Positions 41,462-55,004 of a stretch of DNA of 64,000 nt are shown in pieces; position 1 is the first letter of the stretch, and every line of letters starts with the position of its first letter. The translations under genes were made by a program, and so were the position numbers. A model generated the notes under the pieces. That model was not told where the DNA came from and did not search any database. It saw only the letters and a list, made by a program, of their open reading frames with translations. Origin of the DNA: Albula goreensis (Eukaryota > Chordata > Actinopteri > Albuliformes > Albulidae); contig CM040763.1 in NCBI GenBank assembly GCA_022829145.1, positions 14,369,141 to 14,433,140 on the forward strand, given 5' to 3'.

Positions 41462-41490
41462 CTTTAAAATACCCCTGCGAGTGACATCAC
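41462..41490 (-). promoter_or_regulatory. possible core promoter elements upstream of the gamma exon
   Basis: About 200 bases upstream of the gamma ATG, the minus strand reads GTATTTTAAAGG (TATA-like, about 41471-41463), preceded by TGATGTCA (41489-41482), a one-mismatch CRE/ATF site. The spacing suits a TATA-type promoter for a first exon. Both motifs are short and could be chance. No transcription start is known here. Confidence 0.3.
41482..41489 (-). promoter_or_regulatory. CRE/ATF-like site
   Basis: TGATGTCA on the minus strand, one base from the palindromic CRE. It lies about 220 bases upstream of the gamma ATG and next to the TATA-like element. Confidence 0.25.
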
Positions 41491-44400
41491 ACGCTGTGGC
41501 TGCCAGTCTTGGCAGCTGGGTGCATGCCTGTCCAGGGCCCGCCTCCGCCATGAGAGCCCCCGCCCCCCATAATCCAGTGAAGGAATGTGTCCCACGACAG
41601 TCTGGTGGCTGACAGGACCAGTGTGGCCCTCTCCCCACAAAAAAGAAAGTCCCCAGCTGTGGGTCACGGGTGGCTTCTGTGTGCCCAATAAGATCAACAT
41701 GAGAAACAACACCTTGATGGTGCTTTATATTATATTTCACAAGCACAGGTATATAAAATTGTATTTTAACATCACACAATTCCAGTAAACATTTAATCAC
41801 CTACATACCTATTACATACACAGAGGGAAACTGATTTGGTGTAACTCAATCACTCAGTGGGCTGTGAATGTAGTGGTTTAGATTACTTCTGAGCAAGTCT
41901 CCTCACCACGCCCACACATCTATAATGGGCCAATCACATTCCACATTCAAAAATCCAAGGGTTACCATTTCCCTCAACAGCAATTTAGGAGACAGAATGT
42001 TGTACCATTGATGTCACCTTGAATGCAGTTATGACACCTTGAGACTTATTTAAGGTAACTACACAATGCTAGACAGGTGTCAGAATGAATGACATGGACA
42101 TGCCATTTGTGAATGACATTTGGCTGGGCTTTCTTTAACCCTGTGTCTGGGTGGATGTTGTTTCAGTGTCCAGTGGGATTGTGGGTTATCTGTCACATAC
42201 AAACAGACCATAGCTTTGCTTAATATAGAGTTAACATGCAGTGGGTGACAGGATATGAGGTCTCACCTGCAAGGGCTGAAGCAGAAAACACACTGCGTAC
42301 TGTAGCACATGTAAATCTGAGCATCTGTGCAGACTAAATCATACTTCAACACTGCCATTCTGGGACACCTTTAAACAATTAAAAGTCTTAAAAGGAAAGG
42401 TTTAACCCACCAAAATCCTGTAGGTTTATCCATCACACAAATCATGAGACCATTATGTATCCATCATTACTGAACTGTGATGGGTTTGTGGGTATTATTC
42501 ATTGCTCGGTCTGTCTGTATGATTGTCTGTTGGGGGTGACAATGTGAATTTCCATTGGGTATCAATAAATGACATCAATAAAGTGTACTGAACAACACAT
42601 AAGCTTTTGAGGTTTTCAGACTGATCTATAATTGCACACATCTGACAGCATTTCTGCTTTGATTGTGAGCTCATAAAATGCCTACAGAGCGGAAGTGTGT
42701 CCACACTGACTTTAGTAAAAGTAACCGATTTATAAATGGTACATTTAAACTGGCCTTTTCTACTTCATCTGCCTCTCCAGAGAATAAACCTACATCCCCT
42801 TGAAGTGAGGCAGTATTTCAACTAGTCTGCCATCATTTGCATCATCAAACGTGAAGTCAATAAATAGCAATGAACTCTACATGGATTTAGAGTGAACCTT
42901 CACATATTCCAACTGATTGGAATTTTGGACTCATCAGTGCACCAGATGAATTTGTTAAAAGGTCATTCCGCTAATAGATCAAACAAAATAAAAAAGCAAA
43001 TCGTCCAGCTTCAAATTTCTGTCCGCACCTGCTTGCCAGTTGACACTGATGAGTTGATTCTATGAGATAAGGCAAGGTGAAGGAGCCAAATAAATTTCCC
43101 CCATTCATTTCTGTACATTACCTATTCCAATGCACTATTTATTCTGTACGGTACTTATTCCCTACCTGCCTCTCCATTCATTTCCACACCTACCCCCAGC
43201 CCAACTCACTCCATTGATGTCTGCAATACCCATTTCCCATCCTGCCTTACTCTGTTTATTTCTATACCTACTGCTTTCATATCGCCATGCTCCAGCACAC
43301 ATTTCCACACCAAATACCTCTTCAGTGCTGCTTTTATTTCTCAATTTTAACAAGTTAAAGGCATTCCAGGGTGTTGGGAGTTTATGCAAGCACAAATGGC
43401 AGTCTTCCTCTTGCAGAAATCTGCCAGCTCTTCATTTGTAAATTTGTTTTCCTCACCTGAAAGATATAAACAGGGAGTCTAAGCACTGAAAGAGAGGCTT
43501 TGGAAGACCACTGACAGTGTCACTGAAGTACCCTGAAGGGCCCTGAAATACTGATGAGAATTCACAAATGGAAAACAGTTGCAATCTTGAACATCACTGG
43601 TTGCCGGTTAAATGGAAAGACAGCGTTTAAGTTCAGGCAAAGCTTTCAACGGCCAACGGTGCACTGCAGAGAAGGCGATCTGAAGTGGGCGAATGGATCA
43701 ATGCTGCAGCATGGCACATAATTACATTCAGAGATTTTAAGCGCTTATTGCTCAAGAGTGGGCGTCCAATTACACGCAGCCAAGACAGAGGCAACAATCA
43801 CCAGCTGGACTATGGAAGCTTGTCACCTTCTGTACAACTCCGCAAAATGCAGCTGGGTTATTCTGTGCCAAGTGTGCCAGAACAATTTTATGCACAGCTA
43901 AGATTTTGATTCAGAAAAAAGACTTTTTGAGAGAGGGCAGCCTAAAAATGACTCTTCCTTATTTTTCTTCTCTCCGAGTTCTGACTTGTACCATCCAAGG
44001 TAAAAATGGGGGAACCTGTGTGGAGGCATTGAGATTGGTAAGGGGTATGGGAAATTCTGATCTAGGCATATGGCCATGAGCAACATTAAGATGCATCAAA
44101 CCAATAAAAAAATAAAAAATTATTAGCAGATTACAAAAGATTTTGATAGATTTTTGCATTGCTTATAGAAATGTAGTGAAATTTTTTGATGGATTGTTTG
44201 AGGTTTTTCCGATAAATTGCTACTAAAAATGGCAAAGTGACAGCTTTTCCCATTTCAGAGAGAAGCTGTTAAAAAGGAGAATACAGAAGTGACAGAACAT
44301 AAGTGCTTGTCATAATTTGACAGCCTGTATTTGAAGAAAGACTTATTTTTTATTTTATCTGTGGGCCAACCTGTGTGTATCCTGTGGGTACCCTTTCTAA

Positions 44401-46006
44401 ATGGGTGTTGCCAAGAAAACATATTAGAAATGTTATGGACAACTTAACACCTTGGATCACAGTGTGTCAAGGGCAACCAGCAATAACGACGGATCTTGCA
44501 ATTGCAAGCTGCATGCGGCTAGAGCAGTTTCAAAATCTTCACCAGTTCTTACTTAGTATTGTGTCTCATGAGCAGTGAGTGCTGGTCTGCCAATGAGAAA
44601 TTATTTTTCAATAAAATCAGCCGTATGCTGTAAACTATTAATGCTGTCCATGGAACTATCGCAAAAAGCAAAGAGTCATGGAATAAGATGGGAAAATGTG
44701 AGCAATCCAAAAATACACACTGGGCAAAAGTGGCTGATGAAGAATTTAGTGAGCAGTGGCAAGAGTGTGAGAGTATATTTCATGCACCCACAACCAAGTG
44801 CCACTACAAACAGAAGCACTATGCAAGGGAACAGCTGCCAGGAGAGTTGTTGGAAAAATGTTGGTGTCTTTGTGTGTCCTGGAGTCAGAGTAAATGCTTT
44901 ATAACCTTACAGGGCAGCATCAATAACTGATGGGTGGCACCGTCTGGATCTGAAATTGTCCTGAGGGTGTGACACAATGTGATCTCCAGATCTCAAAATC
45001 AGCGTGCAGTCGGCCTCCTCCATCCTGCAGCACTTGGCTTGTGAGTGTCAAGTTCAGTCGTTCCAAACTCTCTTGCAATTTACAAGAATCATAAAATATC
45101 TACTAGGCTTAAGGGGCATGGAACTGCTGGAAGTTTGAAGTCACAAGTCAAACGAGGCACTTGCTACATGATTGCTGCTTTTAAAATGAGCCTGAAAACG
45201 TTCCAGTGAAGGTGCAGAAAATGGGTATCTTTTTTATTTTACTCCACACAGACACCCTCCTGCCTCCCCCAGATTCCTGTCACACTTGGCACTGAATGAA
45301 GCAGTGTCTTTTCTGAAGGTTCAATTTAAAAAGCAACACTGAATGATGAGATTTCTCTGAGGTTCTTTCTAAAATAAAAAATTGATGCAAAAAATCAGGC
45401 ATGTCTCTTGAACGATAACTTCAAATCTTGTTTATTACCTTTAAAGCCTGAAGTGGTCTGAATAATTCACAAGTAACAAAATTGCATTTTGTCAGAAAGT
45501 GTATGAAGTTCCATATTTAAGCACTGATGCGCACACTTCATTCCACTTCCAGCCTGAGAATAACTCCTGTCCAGTGGCAAGGCAACACCACATGGACCAT
45601 GAAATGTGATATAATCCTTTTCACCGACACTCACAAACCTTAAAAAAAAAAAAGCTGCTTTTTTGTTGTTTTTTTTAGAAATAATCTGGGGAAAAAAATC
45701 CCCAGTGGCAGCTATCAGATCTTAATCTAAGACACTGAAACTATGTGCTATATGCCCATCTGCTGAGCCCTGCACTGCTAACATGATCAGGCCAAGGTAA
45801 TTGGTAGGAATGCCAACTATCTGAAGGATGTGACCTTGGATTGTGCAGAATGCTTCCCAGAGCCTCGTGTATGGAGGAATCTCTTTTCACGAATACCACA
45901 TGCTTCTACTCCAGCCTGAACAAGAGCCCTGACTCCTGTGAACTTGTGACTTAAACATCCAGGAATTATTCATTGGTCTTTGAAGGTTAGGTTGGACACT
46001 GTTGAC

Positions 46007-46029
46007 AAAAAAAAAAAAAAAAAAAAAAA
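46007..46029 (+). repeat. poly-A run (23 A)
   Basis: An uninterrupted A run after CACTGTTGAC, followed by GGGGTAATGAG. No element body recognised. Confidence 0.9.
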
Positions 46030-47741
46030 GGGGTAATGAGAGAGTTGACTTAAGTGTATCACTGTGCCCCGGGCCACTCAGCCTCTGTGAAAACAGGCAA
46101 TCATGCAACTGTGAAAAATTTGTGGCATGAAAAAATGTAGTCAGAAACACTCAAAAGTCAGAATAGCTCAAATGTTTCAGAAAATTATGACTCATGTGGT
46201 CATTCCTTTATCCAAAGGATATGGCAGCACAGACATAGTTAGAGATCAAATGTATGTTCAGCATACTATACGGTGCTGATCTACAATATATGAGGTTAAA
46301 TCCTGGATTATACTGGAGTTTGTATACCTGAGGAAGAATATGGTGGAGGGTAGCTGATAATGCTTGTTGCTCATTGGGAGCGTTAAAACATTTTTTAATA
46401 AGATGTACATGAACATAATGACAAGCCTTTGTTCTACAGTGTCTCATTCCACGTCGACTTAAAATAACCTACAAAGCAAAGGGGATGCTTCCCCCTGCAA
46501 ACACTGATGGTTTTAATCTTGCTGGTCTGTGTGGGAGTGCTCTGTGTGCACATAAGATAGCTTTTCCATGACCTCTAGCTTGCTCAAGCTAACTACTCTT
46601 AACACTCATGCTTACACAGAGGGTAAACCTGGCCCGTAATGTTCCCTGCATGATCTGCATTAAAGAGCAGAATTAACCTTGTGTTTTTCCTCTACTCTAT
46701 CTGTAATCTCCTAGGCCTTAAAATGACAGATGCATACTGAATCAGTCTGCACAGTGCTCTAATTGTGTTTGGGTGTGGGGACTGTGTTGATGTGTGCTTG
46801 GCTGTGTTTGAGAATGCATGCACCTACACATGCGTTGTACTGTGTTGAGGTGTTCCATCGTGTGTACACTGTGTTAAAACCAGCTTGTATGATCCCACAC
46901 CTCTGGAACAGGGGCAGGAGTTCAGCCGCTGGACTGAAGCAGAAAAAGGAGTGGGTGAGTGGGTGTCTGCATGGCAGATGGGTTGTACAGCACTGAGGAT
47001 CACTCATTACCAGCCGTCAAACCCTTTCCTGTGCGGCCCACGGATTGCCGGCCCTGGGACTCTGCAGTGAGTGAGCCGCAAGCATGAAAAACCTGGCCCG
47101 GCTCACTGCGTCGGCAGAGCCCGTGAAAGACTACAGCATAGGGCTAAGCATACGGGCGTGCCCTCCAGACACACATGTATTAATAGTGGACTTATTCTCC
47201 CTCGTGGGCTGATAGTGGACTTAGAGGACAGTAATCCTTTATCCCTGATGACAAAAATCACAATTAAGCACTTCATCCTGCCGTAGGAGGCGGTTCAAAG
47301 GCCAACGAGTAGCTGTAAGCAGGTCAGTGGGAGGGGGCAAGGGTGGGGCACAGACAACCTCACAGCTGGCTGCCTTCATCACCCCCCAGAAACAGACCTG
47401 TGGCTTTGTGATGTTTGTGATGGGCAGACAGGAAAGTGAGCAGGTGGAACACATGCAGATTTACTGTGACATGGTATTGGATGTCCTACTGGATTGCTTG
47501 CTGGGGTTTACCAGAATGAGGCAATATTCCAGGCTGATCAGTTTTTTTTGTTTAGTTCAAACTGAAGCAGGACTCTGCCAGGCACCATATGTGCATCCAT
47601 TTGTTTGGATGCAGCCCTCCCTGGCTGATGGGTTAACCTCTGTGAGGTAGGAGCATCACAACGAATTTACCCTGACAGAACACTGAGAGAGAGGATCTCT
47701 CAGACCCAGAGTGGCAGAGGCTGCTGTTCTGCTTCGCCGAG

Positions 47742-47755
47742 GTAGCCATGGCAAC
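47742..47755 (+). promoter_or_regulatory. perfect X-box (RFX-binding) motif
   Basis: GTAGCCATGGCAAC fits the X-box consensus GTHNCC-AT-RGNAAC exactly, with two inverted half-sites. RFX factors bind such sites at ciliary and neural enhancers or promoters. It also contains an ATG in good context that opens a 123-codon plus-strand frame, which I do not recognise. Motif evidence only. Confidence 0.4.
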
Positions 47756-49526
47756 ACCAGCCAAAACAGGGAGACAAGGAAGAATGCAGCCTCTTCTGCT
47801 TTCTCACACATCTGGACAAGCTATCCAGACCTCTCTGCCTGTGAGTGACCTCAGAGGCCAGTCCTATACAAAAGATCAGAGCCCAAAGAGAAGGAGCCAG
47901 ACCACACAGGCACCTCTCCCTGTGGGCTTGCGTTCCAATACACCATCCCTCGCCTCTGTGAGACGGTCAGACGGAGCGAGGACTGCTCACCTCTCAAATG
48001 AGCCTTCCCATACTCTCAGAACCCAGGCTGCCAGATCTCAAGTGATCCACAAGACTCCTGCCTTACCATCTGGGAGCAGAACTGTGGTGGCTATCACAGC
48101 TGTGAGGATTTCACACTGATCGATCGTGATCTCGAGCTGAATGAGCAGCCATCTCACGGCTTATGAACATTCACATACGCCTGTCTTTACCAGAACTCTC
48201 AAAATCCAACAGCGAAGCGGTGATAGATAAAGAGGAGTGTAAGACTAGGGGTGAATCTTTTGATATCTGGCCCTTGCAAATGAGGGCATCACATCCCCAC
48301 ACACCTGTGAAAAGGTCAACCCCAAATTTCAACAGAAAAACCATAGGATGCCTTCCCACATCCTGCAAGTCATCATCATTGTCTAGAAAAATTAATGACT
48401 CACACTCATTTGTGAGTACAATCCTCTCACCTGCTGACAGTCATCAAAAATTCAGGCATGTCTATGAATCTTTTATGCTATGGTTCAGAATAAATGTGCA
48501 GTTTGCAGACATAACCTTTAATGAGCGCTAGGCCTAAGACTGGCAGGAAATCGGGGAGCCTCATCTGAAACATCTGGCAGACAAGCCTGGCGTGGCCGCT
48601 CAGAGAAACGACTCAAAGCTGAGTAATTGTCCTTATGCACACATCAGGACGAGGCAGGCCTTTCCCGGTCCCTGGCCAGAGAGAGCCGCGCCAGCCTAAT
48701 CCCCGGCCGAGCGCTTTTAAAGCCACTCTGTTTGTCTGGATGATTAAATGAGTGTGCCAGGAGGGCATAGTGGACTTCATCCAAATTGAATGGCTGGAAA
48801 TCATGGGAGTAAATTTACTCACAAACTCAAACTGGGAGACCTTAAAAAAAACTTCCAAAGCAAATTCAGAAAAAAATGCAGCTAATTTCTTCCTCCATTA
48901 CTTCTAACGAGACTGGATTTATTTCAGTCTACTGCCTTGAATGTTGATGTGCTAAGGAGGCAGGAACAGGAGAATAGGACAGAGCCAGGAATTTGGTACG
49001 CATTTTAAAAATGGTGTGTGTACTAAACGTTGTGACAGTACATGTACTTCTATATTAATAAGAGTGCTTGTGACCGTGCAACAGTGAACTTCCATATAAA
49101 TGACAGGTTCATGTTTCCCCTCCAGGTTACTTTCTCAAAAACACTAAAAACAGCATGCCACACTTCCATTCTATATTGCTAGTGCAATCTAAGTGGTGGG
49201 CAGTAGCTACCACTGAGGTGCTGAAATGATCAGTGCCTCATCTATTTGAGCTCCTCGGTCTATTAGTTTTGCATGCTCTATAAAATTTCTATAAAACATT
49301 TTGAATTTCCACAGACCTGCACTCAAGGACGGTCACGGCAGTCAGTTCTCACAATTTCCTTCTCTATTGGAAGTTGTGCGGCATATTACATATTCAGAAG
49401 CTGATACTGTTGGTTCCTTCAGCATAGGGGAAATGGCTGATTAATTAATAAGCCTCGACCAACTCCTGCTACGGAAGCAAGCATAGCTGCCGCTGCAGCA
49501 AGCAGGCTGAACTGAAAAGCTCTTTG

Positions 49527-49540
49527 ATGCCATCTGCTGG
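49527..49540 (-). promoter_or_regulatory. CTCF-like site
   Basis: The minus strand reads CCAGCAGATGGCAT, one mismatch from CCASYAGRKGGCRS. Motif match only. Confidence 0.4.
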
Positions 49541-49969
49541 TCATAATAATATATTACGAGGAATAAATGTCATGGGTACAGTTCTTCATAACAGCCAAAA
49601 AATTTAATTCACCATATTGTGATGGCTTAATATAGCAAGTACACATAAGAGATTTTCTTTCATCTCTTCAAGTTCAAGAATCTTTAATGTTATTTTCTAC
49701 CACTGCAGGGATTTTAACTCAACAATAAACATAAAAGGGTGCCTGAATCGGGAATAGGGAAAACCACACAATACCACACAGTGGTTGTTGGTCGTAAAGC
49801 CTAGCCACTCATCTCAAAAAGGAAAGCTGGACGTATCCAGTTTACAGGATGAGGGGTCGGGGGGCGAGGGTGGAGAGGGAGAGATTTATCTCCTGCTGTC
49901 CCCGTCGGGTCAGCGCTCCAGCGAGTTTCATTTAGAGACGGCCCAGCAGCTCCTCATCATGCTGCCCGG

Positions 49970-50150
49970 TCACAGCTCTGTCAGATAATCATCTCCTCAC
50001 CACTGAGGGCTCCATTAATCATCCTTTTAAACGAGGCCCTCCGTGTCAATTAAAATGATGTCCTTAATTTAGACGGGAGAGGTACACAGGCAACCAAAAC
50101 AATGGGTGACAGGGTGCAGCAGCATGAATTATTGTTGACAGGGGCCGTGA
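49970..50150. other. candidate conserved non-coding element
   Basis: Repeat-free block with AATCATCTCC, CCATTAATCATCC, GTCAATTAAAATGATG and GAATTATTGTTGACAGG words (homeodomain, MEIS/TGIF and SOX-like). Texture only. Confidence 0.3.
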
Positions 50151-52604
50151 TGAGGAGCTGCAGCTGTAATGCCGCCTGTGCCACACCACAGTGTGTGTGC
50201 GAGGGGATGATATCACACAGTCCCACCATTCTCACCACCACACAGGAAACATTTTAGGCTACTGCTATAACAGGGACCAACCCATGGTAAACTTTACTAT
50301 GCTAAGGGTGGCTAAAGCCGTACTAGCAGAGTGCTGTGAGGTAAACTTTACAGGGGCAAACATTGTGACTGCGGCTGAACAGGGGACCGCTTTGTGGTAA
50401 ACTTCACCCACGCCGCTTGCATGACTGGGGCCCTGCAGGGATCATTGATTAAAAGTATGCTGTGGATTTATGGCCCGAGCAGAGAGCGAGTAGCAGGGAG
50501 GAGGAGAGCGTGTCTACTGATGGGCAGGGCAGCGTGCTAAATGAATCGCTGTGGGTGAGCCGGGTTCTTCCTGTGTGGGGAATGAGAATGATAAAGGGAA
50601 GCTCAAACCATCTCTAATCACCTCATTTATCCTCCATCGGCCCTGCTGCTGGAACAGGTGATGGAGCCGCTGTCCGCGCCTGCTTGGTGACTGATTGAAA
50701 TGGCTTTCTCCCCCAAGGTGAGGCTTCCTCCCTCCAATTTTACACCTCCTGCTTTCTGATTGCAAGAGGCTGTTTTGTTGGTCTGTAATTACTGTTTGTC
50801 CACATGTGGCTGTGAGCAAAACTGCAGTTGACAGTATCAGCGTTTGATAGCTTATTTACATAGAAGGGCTTTCTGTCAGTTAATGCAACTCTAACCAATT
50901 CTTTTCTTTGATGCTGCTTGAGAATAAGCTCCTGATTGGTCCACACTGTCTCACAGCTGTTGTGGGAATTGTGGGGAGAGATGTTATCCAGTGCTGACTC
51001 ACTGTTACATGCTGTGCCTTCAATCTTACAAGGTGAGCTGTAGGCACCATGTAAAGACAGGGAACGGACACTCCTGTTAAGGCTACATGACAACCTGCCG
51101 TAACCATGGTGCTGATCAACTAAAGATGGTGGTGATGGAGTGAATCGGATGAAATGGGAGGAACAGTGAAAGTCCTATCAGGTACAAACATGCAACCGCA
51201 GTCACCATGACAGGACAAACGATGACATACACTGCTGAGGGAAGTGAGAGGAAAATGGCATTAATTCTGTATCGGGAACAGATTTTCAACCTTTTTCTTT
51301 ATTCACAGTCCCAAATGGCTTGGCACCAAAATCTTAGCACTGACAACATGAACATGGATAGATGTTCAGATGTTTAAATGTCTTCAGCAGAGTTCAAAAC
51401 AGGACAGGATGGTTACAGTCCCACTGCGGCCAGCGCTTCTGTCTGAGGGAGGAAGTGAGATGCTTGAACCTGCAGACTGATGCCGCTGGGCAGAGGACCG
51501 TGTGTGTGTGTGTGGAGTATGGAGCTTAAACCATTTGCCTGAAGCGCCACCCAGCTCGCCCTGTGAAGGGCGCTGACACGCCGTCCTGAGCTACTTCCCC
51601 ATCCTGCTGCTCGCCCATTCCAGCCATGTTCTAAGGGCACTCCTTTTCCGGGGCTGTTGACATTCCTGAGATGGCGATGTGGCCTGGTAGGGCCTGTTCG
51701 ACAGGGGGCTGGACAGCTGGCCCTTTGCAGGCCAGGAAAGAGGGCGTGAGAGGGGAGACAGGCTCCTGGGTTGTGACTTCTCCCTGCCTCTGGGGCTACT
51801 GTATCAAACTGTACCAAACAGTCATCAGTCTTCAAAATGGAAACCCTGTGCACCAACGCCTTCTACACAACATGGATTGCTGCTAACACAGCAATACCCG
51901 AGTTACACAAGATATCACCAACGGCTTCACCACACAAGCCTACAGCAACTTTAAGCTGTATACCATTTATCGCTAATCAAAGGTGCCCTTTTTCAACTTT
52001 TAACTTGTTCAACTTCCCTCGGTGATATGAGTTCTTTCAGCAGTAGCTGAGGGGCATGGGAAACAGAAAAACTACTGCACTGCGAAAGAGGAGAAGACAT
52101 GTTCTGTAGAGAAATTTCCCAAAACAAAACAGAGCCATGCAAATATCCCTTTTAAGATAAACAAACCATTCATTAGTCTGTCAGTAAAAAGTATAACATT
52201 GAGCTAAACACACATTGACAGTTAAAAAGCGGATAGCCCCTTCTGGGCATTTTGTAGAGCGCTGTTATTTATATTTAAAACATTTACAAACACTTGTAAA
52301 TGCAAGGAGAAAATCTCTGCTCCTGTCTACACAGCTTTGGAAACTTTTTGAAACTCCTTGAATAGTGCTGCACACAGGGACCTGGGACCCCTACAGAGCC
52401 CCAAAAACCCAGTTTCAGGCTCATAAACATCTCCCGGTCTGCAGCTCTGGGCTCCAGCACATAGAAGTGACAGGCAGCGTAGTGTGTACTGTAGGTGTCC
52501 CTTTTCCTCTGGACTATAAAAAGCCCTCACCTCACCAGCAGAGCATCCCGCTGCCGGAAGGGCGATGGCATTGTCTGGAGAGGCTCCAGTTCCAGAAATG
52601 TGCT

Positions 52605-52910
52605 CGGGTCCAGAGTAAAAGTGCTGATCTAGGATCAGGCTTGCCTTTGAACACATATGGAGAAGGATAAGATGCGAACAGCTGATCTTGGATCAGCACT
52701 TCTACTCTTAGATACTTCATGAATATGGGACATTATGGGCACTGATTCTACAACAACACTACAACTCTGCTATTTTATGCTTCTTGATGACAGGCCCTGA
52801 TCCTAGATCAGCATTCCCACTCTGATATGGTTTATGAATATGGATAGGGGCCCAGATCACAGACTGAAACTGCTGCTCTGAGATGCTTTATGAATACGGG
52901 ATCCGGCTCC
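52605..52910. repeat. cluster of GATCCTAGATCAGC-type dispersed repeat units
   Basis: Four related units are visible. The first (about 52610-52650, GTGCTGATCTAGGATCAGGC) is inverted relative to the rest. The second (about 52680-52735), third (about 52793-52850) and fourth (about 52856-52905) are direct copies sharing CTGATC-TNGATCAGC, ACTCTNAGATNC, TTTATGAATA-GG. This is a repeat well known from teleost introns. The inverted first unit could form a hairpin with the second. Copies are diverged from each other, so the cluster is old. Confidence 0.7.
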
Positions 52911-55004
52911 AAGGCCTTCCATCTGCTCCTGTTGTGCTGGGATAGCGTGCTATTGTTCCTCCAGATTACGAGAGTCAAAAGAGCAGACGCCAGGCACCCC
53001 CACCCCCTTACCCGCTCGGAAAGGGAGCGGCCAATCGGCTGCCTAATCCAGGCCAGCTGGTCCAGTGGGCATTCTTCAGAGGGGCGTGAGGCCACTGATG
53101 AATGAAAACGTGTGTGCATTTCATTTATTCCACCCATTGATGGAAAGAGCGGATGTTGGAAGTCCACAAACATCCACACAAAGGCTTTTCACTCAGCCCA
53201 GTGTTCACCACAGCATAATGCACTACACAGGTAACAGCAACCCAGTTTCTCAGGAATACCTCAACACTGTCAGGAAATACTTTACCTTAAAAAGTAAAGT
53301 CTTATAGGTTTGCCATCACAACCAATTTCAATTTATTCACATCATTTGAGGGTAAATACTTGGTTCCATTCATCTCCTTTTTGTGGACTACATTTGTGAA
53401 AGGGCAATGCTTCACACAGGACGGTGGCAGGTATCCCTCAACATTTTTGGACTGTTTCAAGAGCCATCAAGCCCTCTTCAGATTTGACATGTTTTCACAA
53501 ATGCTATCATTTGGGACTGGCACAACAGAGGGTCACTCCACTTTCCACAGAACAGCGCAGAGAACCACTACAGAACATGCAGCACTTTGCCTCTGCCCTC
53601 CACCACTTCACATGTCACTTAAAGTCACTTTCACAACACTGGACAGGAAGGGTCTGTTTCTATCCAAATCAAGAGGCAAATGCAACATTTATATTGCACT
53701 TCCCCCTGTTGACATGAACAGGTGGTTACTAGTCAAATTCAGTGAGACAGCACACAGACAAAGGAACACAGCCAAGCAGATCTAACAGAAAACTAGAACA
53801 TTTCTTAAGCTAAGGATGTATTTATTTATTTTTAAAAAATCCCTATCAACAGTGATGGCAAGTTTATTTGTTTACATTTACAAAAATAAGTATGGTTATT
53901 TTTTTCCCCTCACATATTTTAATTTAAATATGTGACATTGGATCATTTATTTAAATGAGTTTACTTTTGTATAGTGCCCCAGGAGAAACCTGAAGACTTG
54001 GTCCTGACATATCACAGTAAATTAAAATATAATCCAACAAAATGAGGCATTTTTCAAAACAGGTTGCATGTTTGATGCCTCCCTGCTCTTCATCCACTGG
54101 GAAAAAGCGCCTGATTCAGGCTCGGGCCGTTTGCTGAGGACTGCAGCACCTGTAGCTGAGTGAGCGCAGCCATCTGTCCCGCAGGAATGCCTGGGACCCC
54201 TGCCACAGTCACCGAGCCCACCCCTCCCCCTTCCAGGACGCATTCCTCAGAGCCATTTATCACGCTCCTAACTGGTTGTGTTTCCACATTCCTGCCCATC
54301 CCCCCGCAGCATGCACCTCTCGCGCCGCTTTTAACTCTGACCCCTGGCCTCTGATCCCCTCTCCTGCATGGTGTCACGGCCGGTTTAATGAGCGCACGCT
54401 TCCACAGAGAGCCGAAAAGCCCAAACACGACTGGGATGGACATGGCTGTACCGTTCCCCACCACAGACAGAAGTACTACAAAAGGGACTTACTGAAGGGG
54501 ACTTTTAAAAAGATGTGGATACGCCATCCTGATCACCAGTCCCTTAATAAAAGGGCACTCCTTTGACAGTCGTATCATACTTGGTTATGAAGCCCTGAAA
54601 ATCCTAACACCGGTACAAAATTCCATGTACTGGCAGACAATATCTTTGTGTTTCTTTTACAGAAAGAGCAGTGCAGGTAGAGGTACAGCCTGAGAGGTGT
54701 AGCGCATACTGGTTCACTGGGTTTGATCATAACTGCCTGAAACGCTCAGGTAAACCCACAGGAACAGGAGGAAGAGATCTATGGAATGTCTCTCCTGAGC
54801 TCCAGGCCCGTGCTCCGATGGGCTGGCGGGCAGGGGGGCCACCTCAGCGTTGTGCTTACCCCTCCTCTCACGGCAGCTGTGAGGTAGCGCTCCCCTGAGC
54901 AGGGACATGACCCCCAGGGGTCACGCAGCGAGAGTGATGGGGTCAAAGGGGCCAGCGCTGACTTTCAGACTTTGAGAATAGCCCAAACTCTCCCGGGACA
55001 AAGG

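Larger units (their letters stand above)
41500..52590. other. intron between the alpha and gamma exons, gamma-proximal part
   Basis: No named gene. It includes a coding-like patch (44375-44925), a poly-A run (46007-46029), an X-box-type RFX motif (47742-47755) at the start of a 123-codon plus-strand frame, a CTCF-like site (49527-49540) and a CNE-like block (49970-50150). Confidence 0.4.

Noticed and set aside
41354..41800. Minus-strand 148-codon frame just upstream of the gamma exon
   Set aside because: It overlaps the presumed gamma promoter, resembles nothing and is probably a by-product of GC-rich composition.
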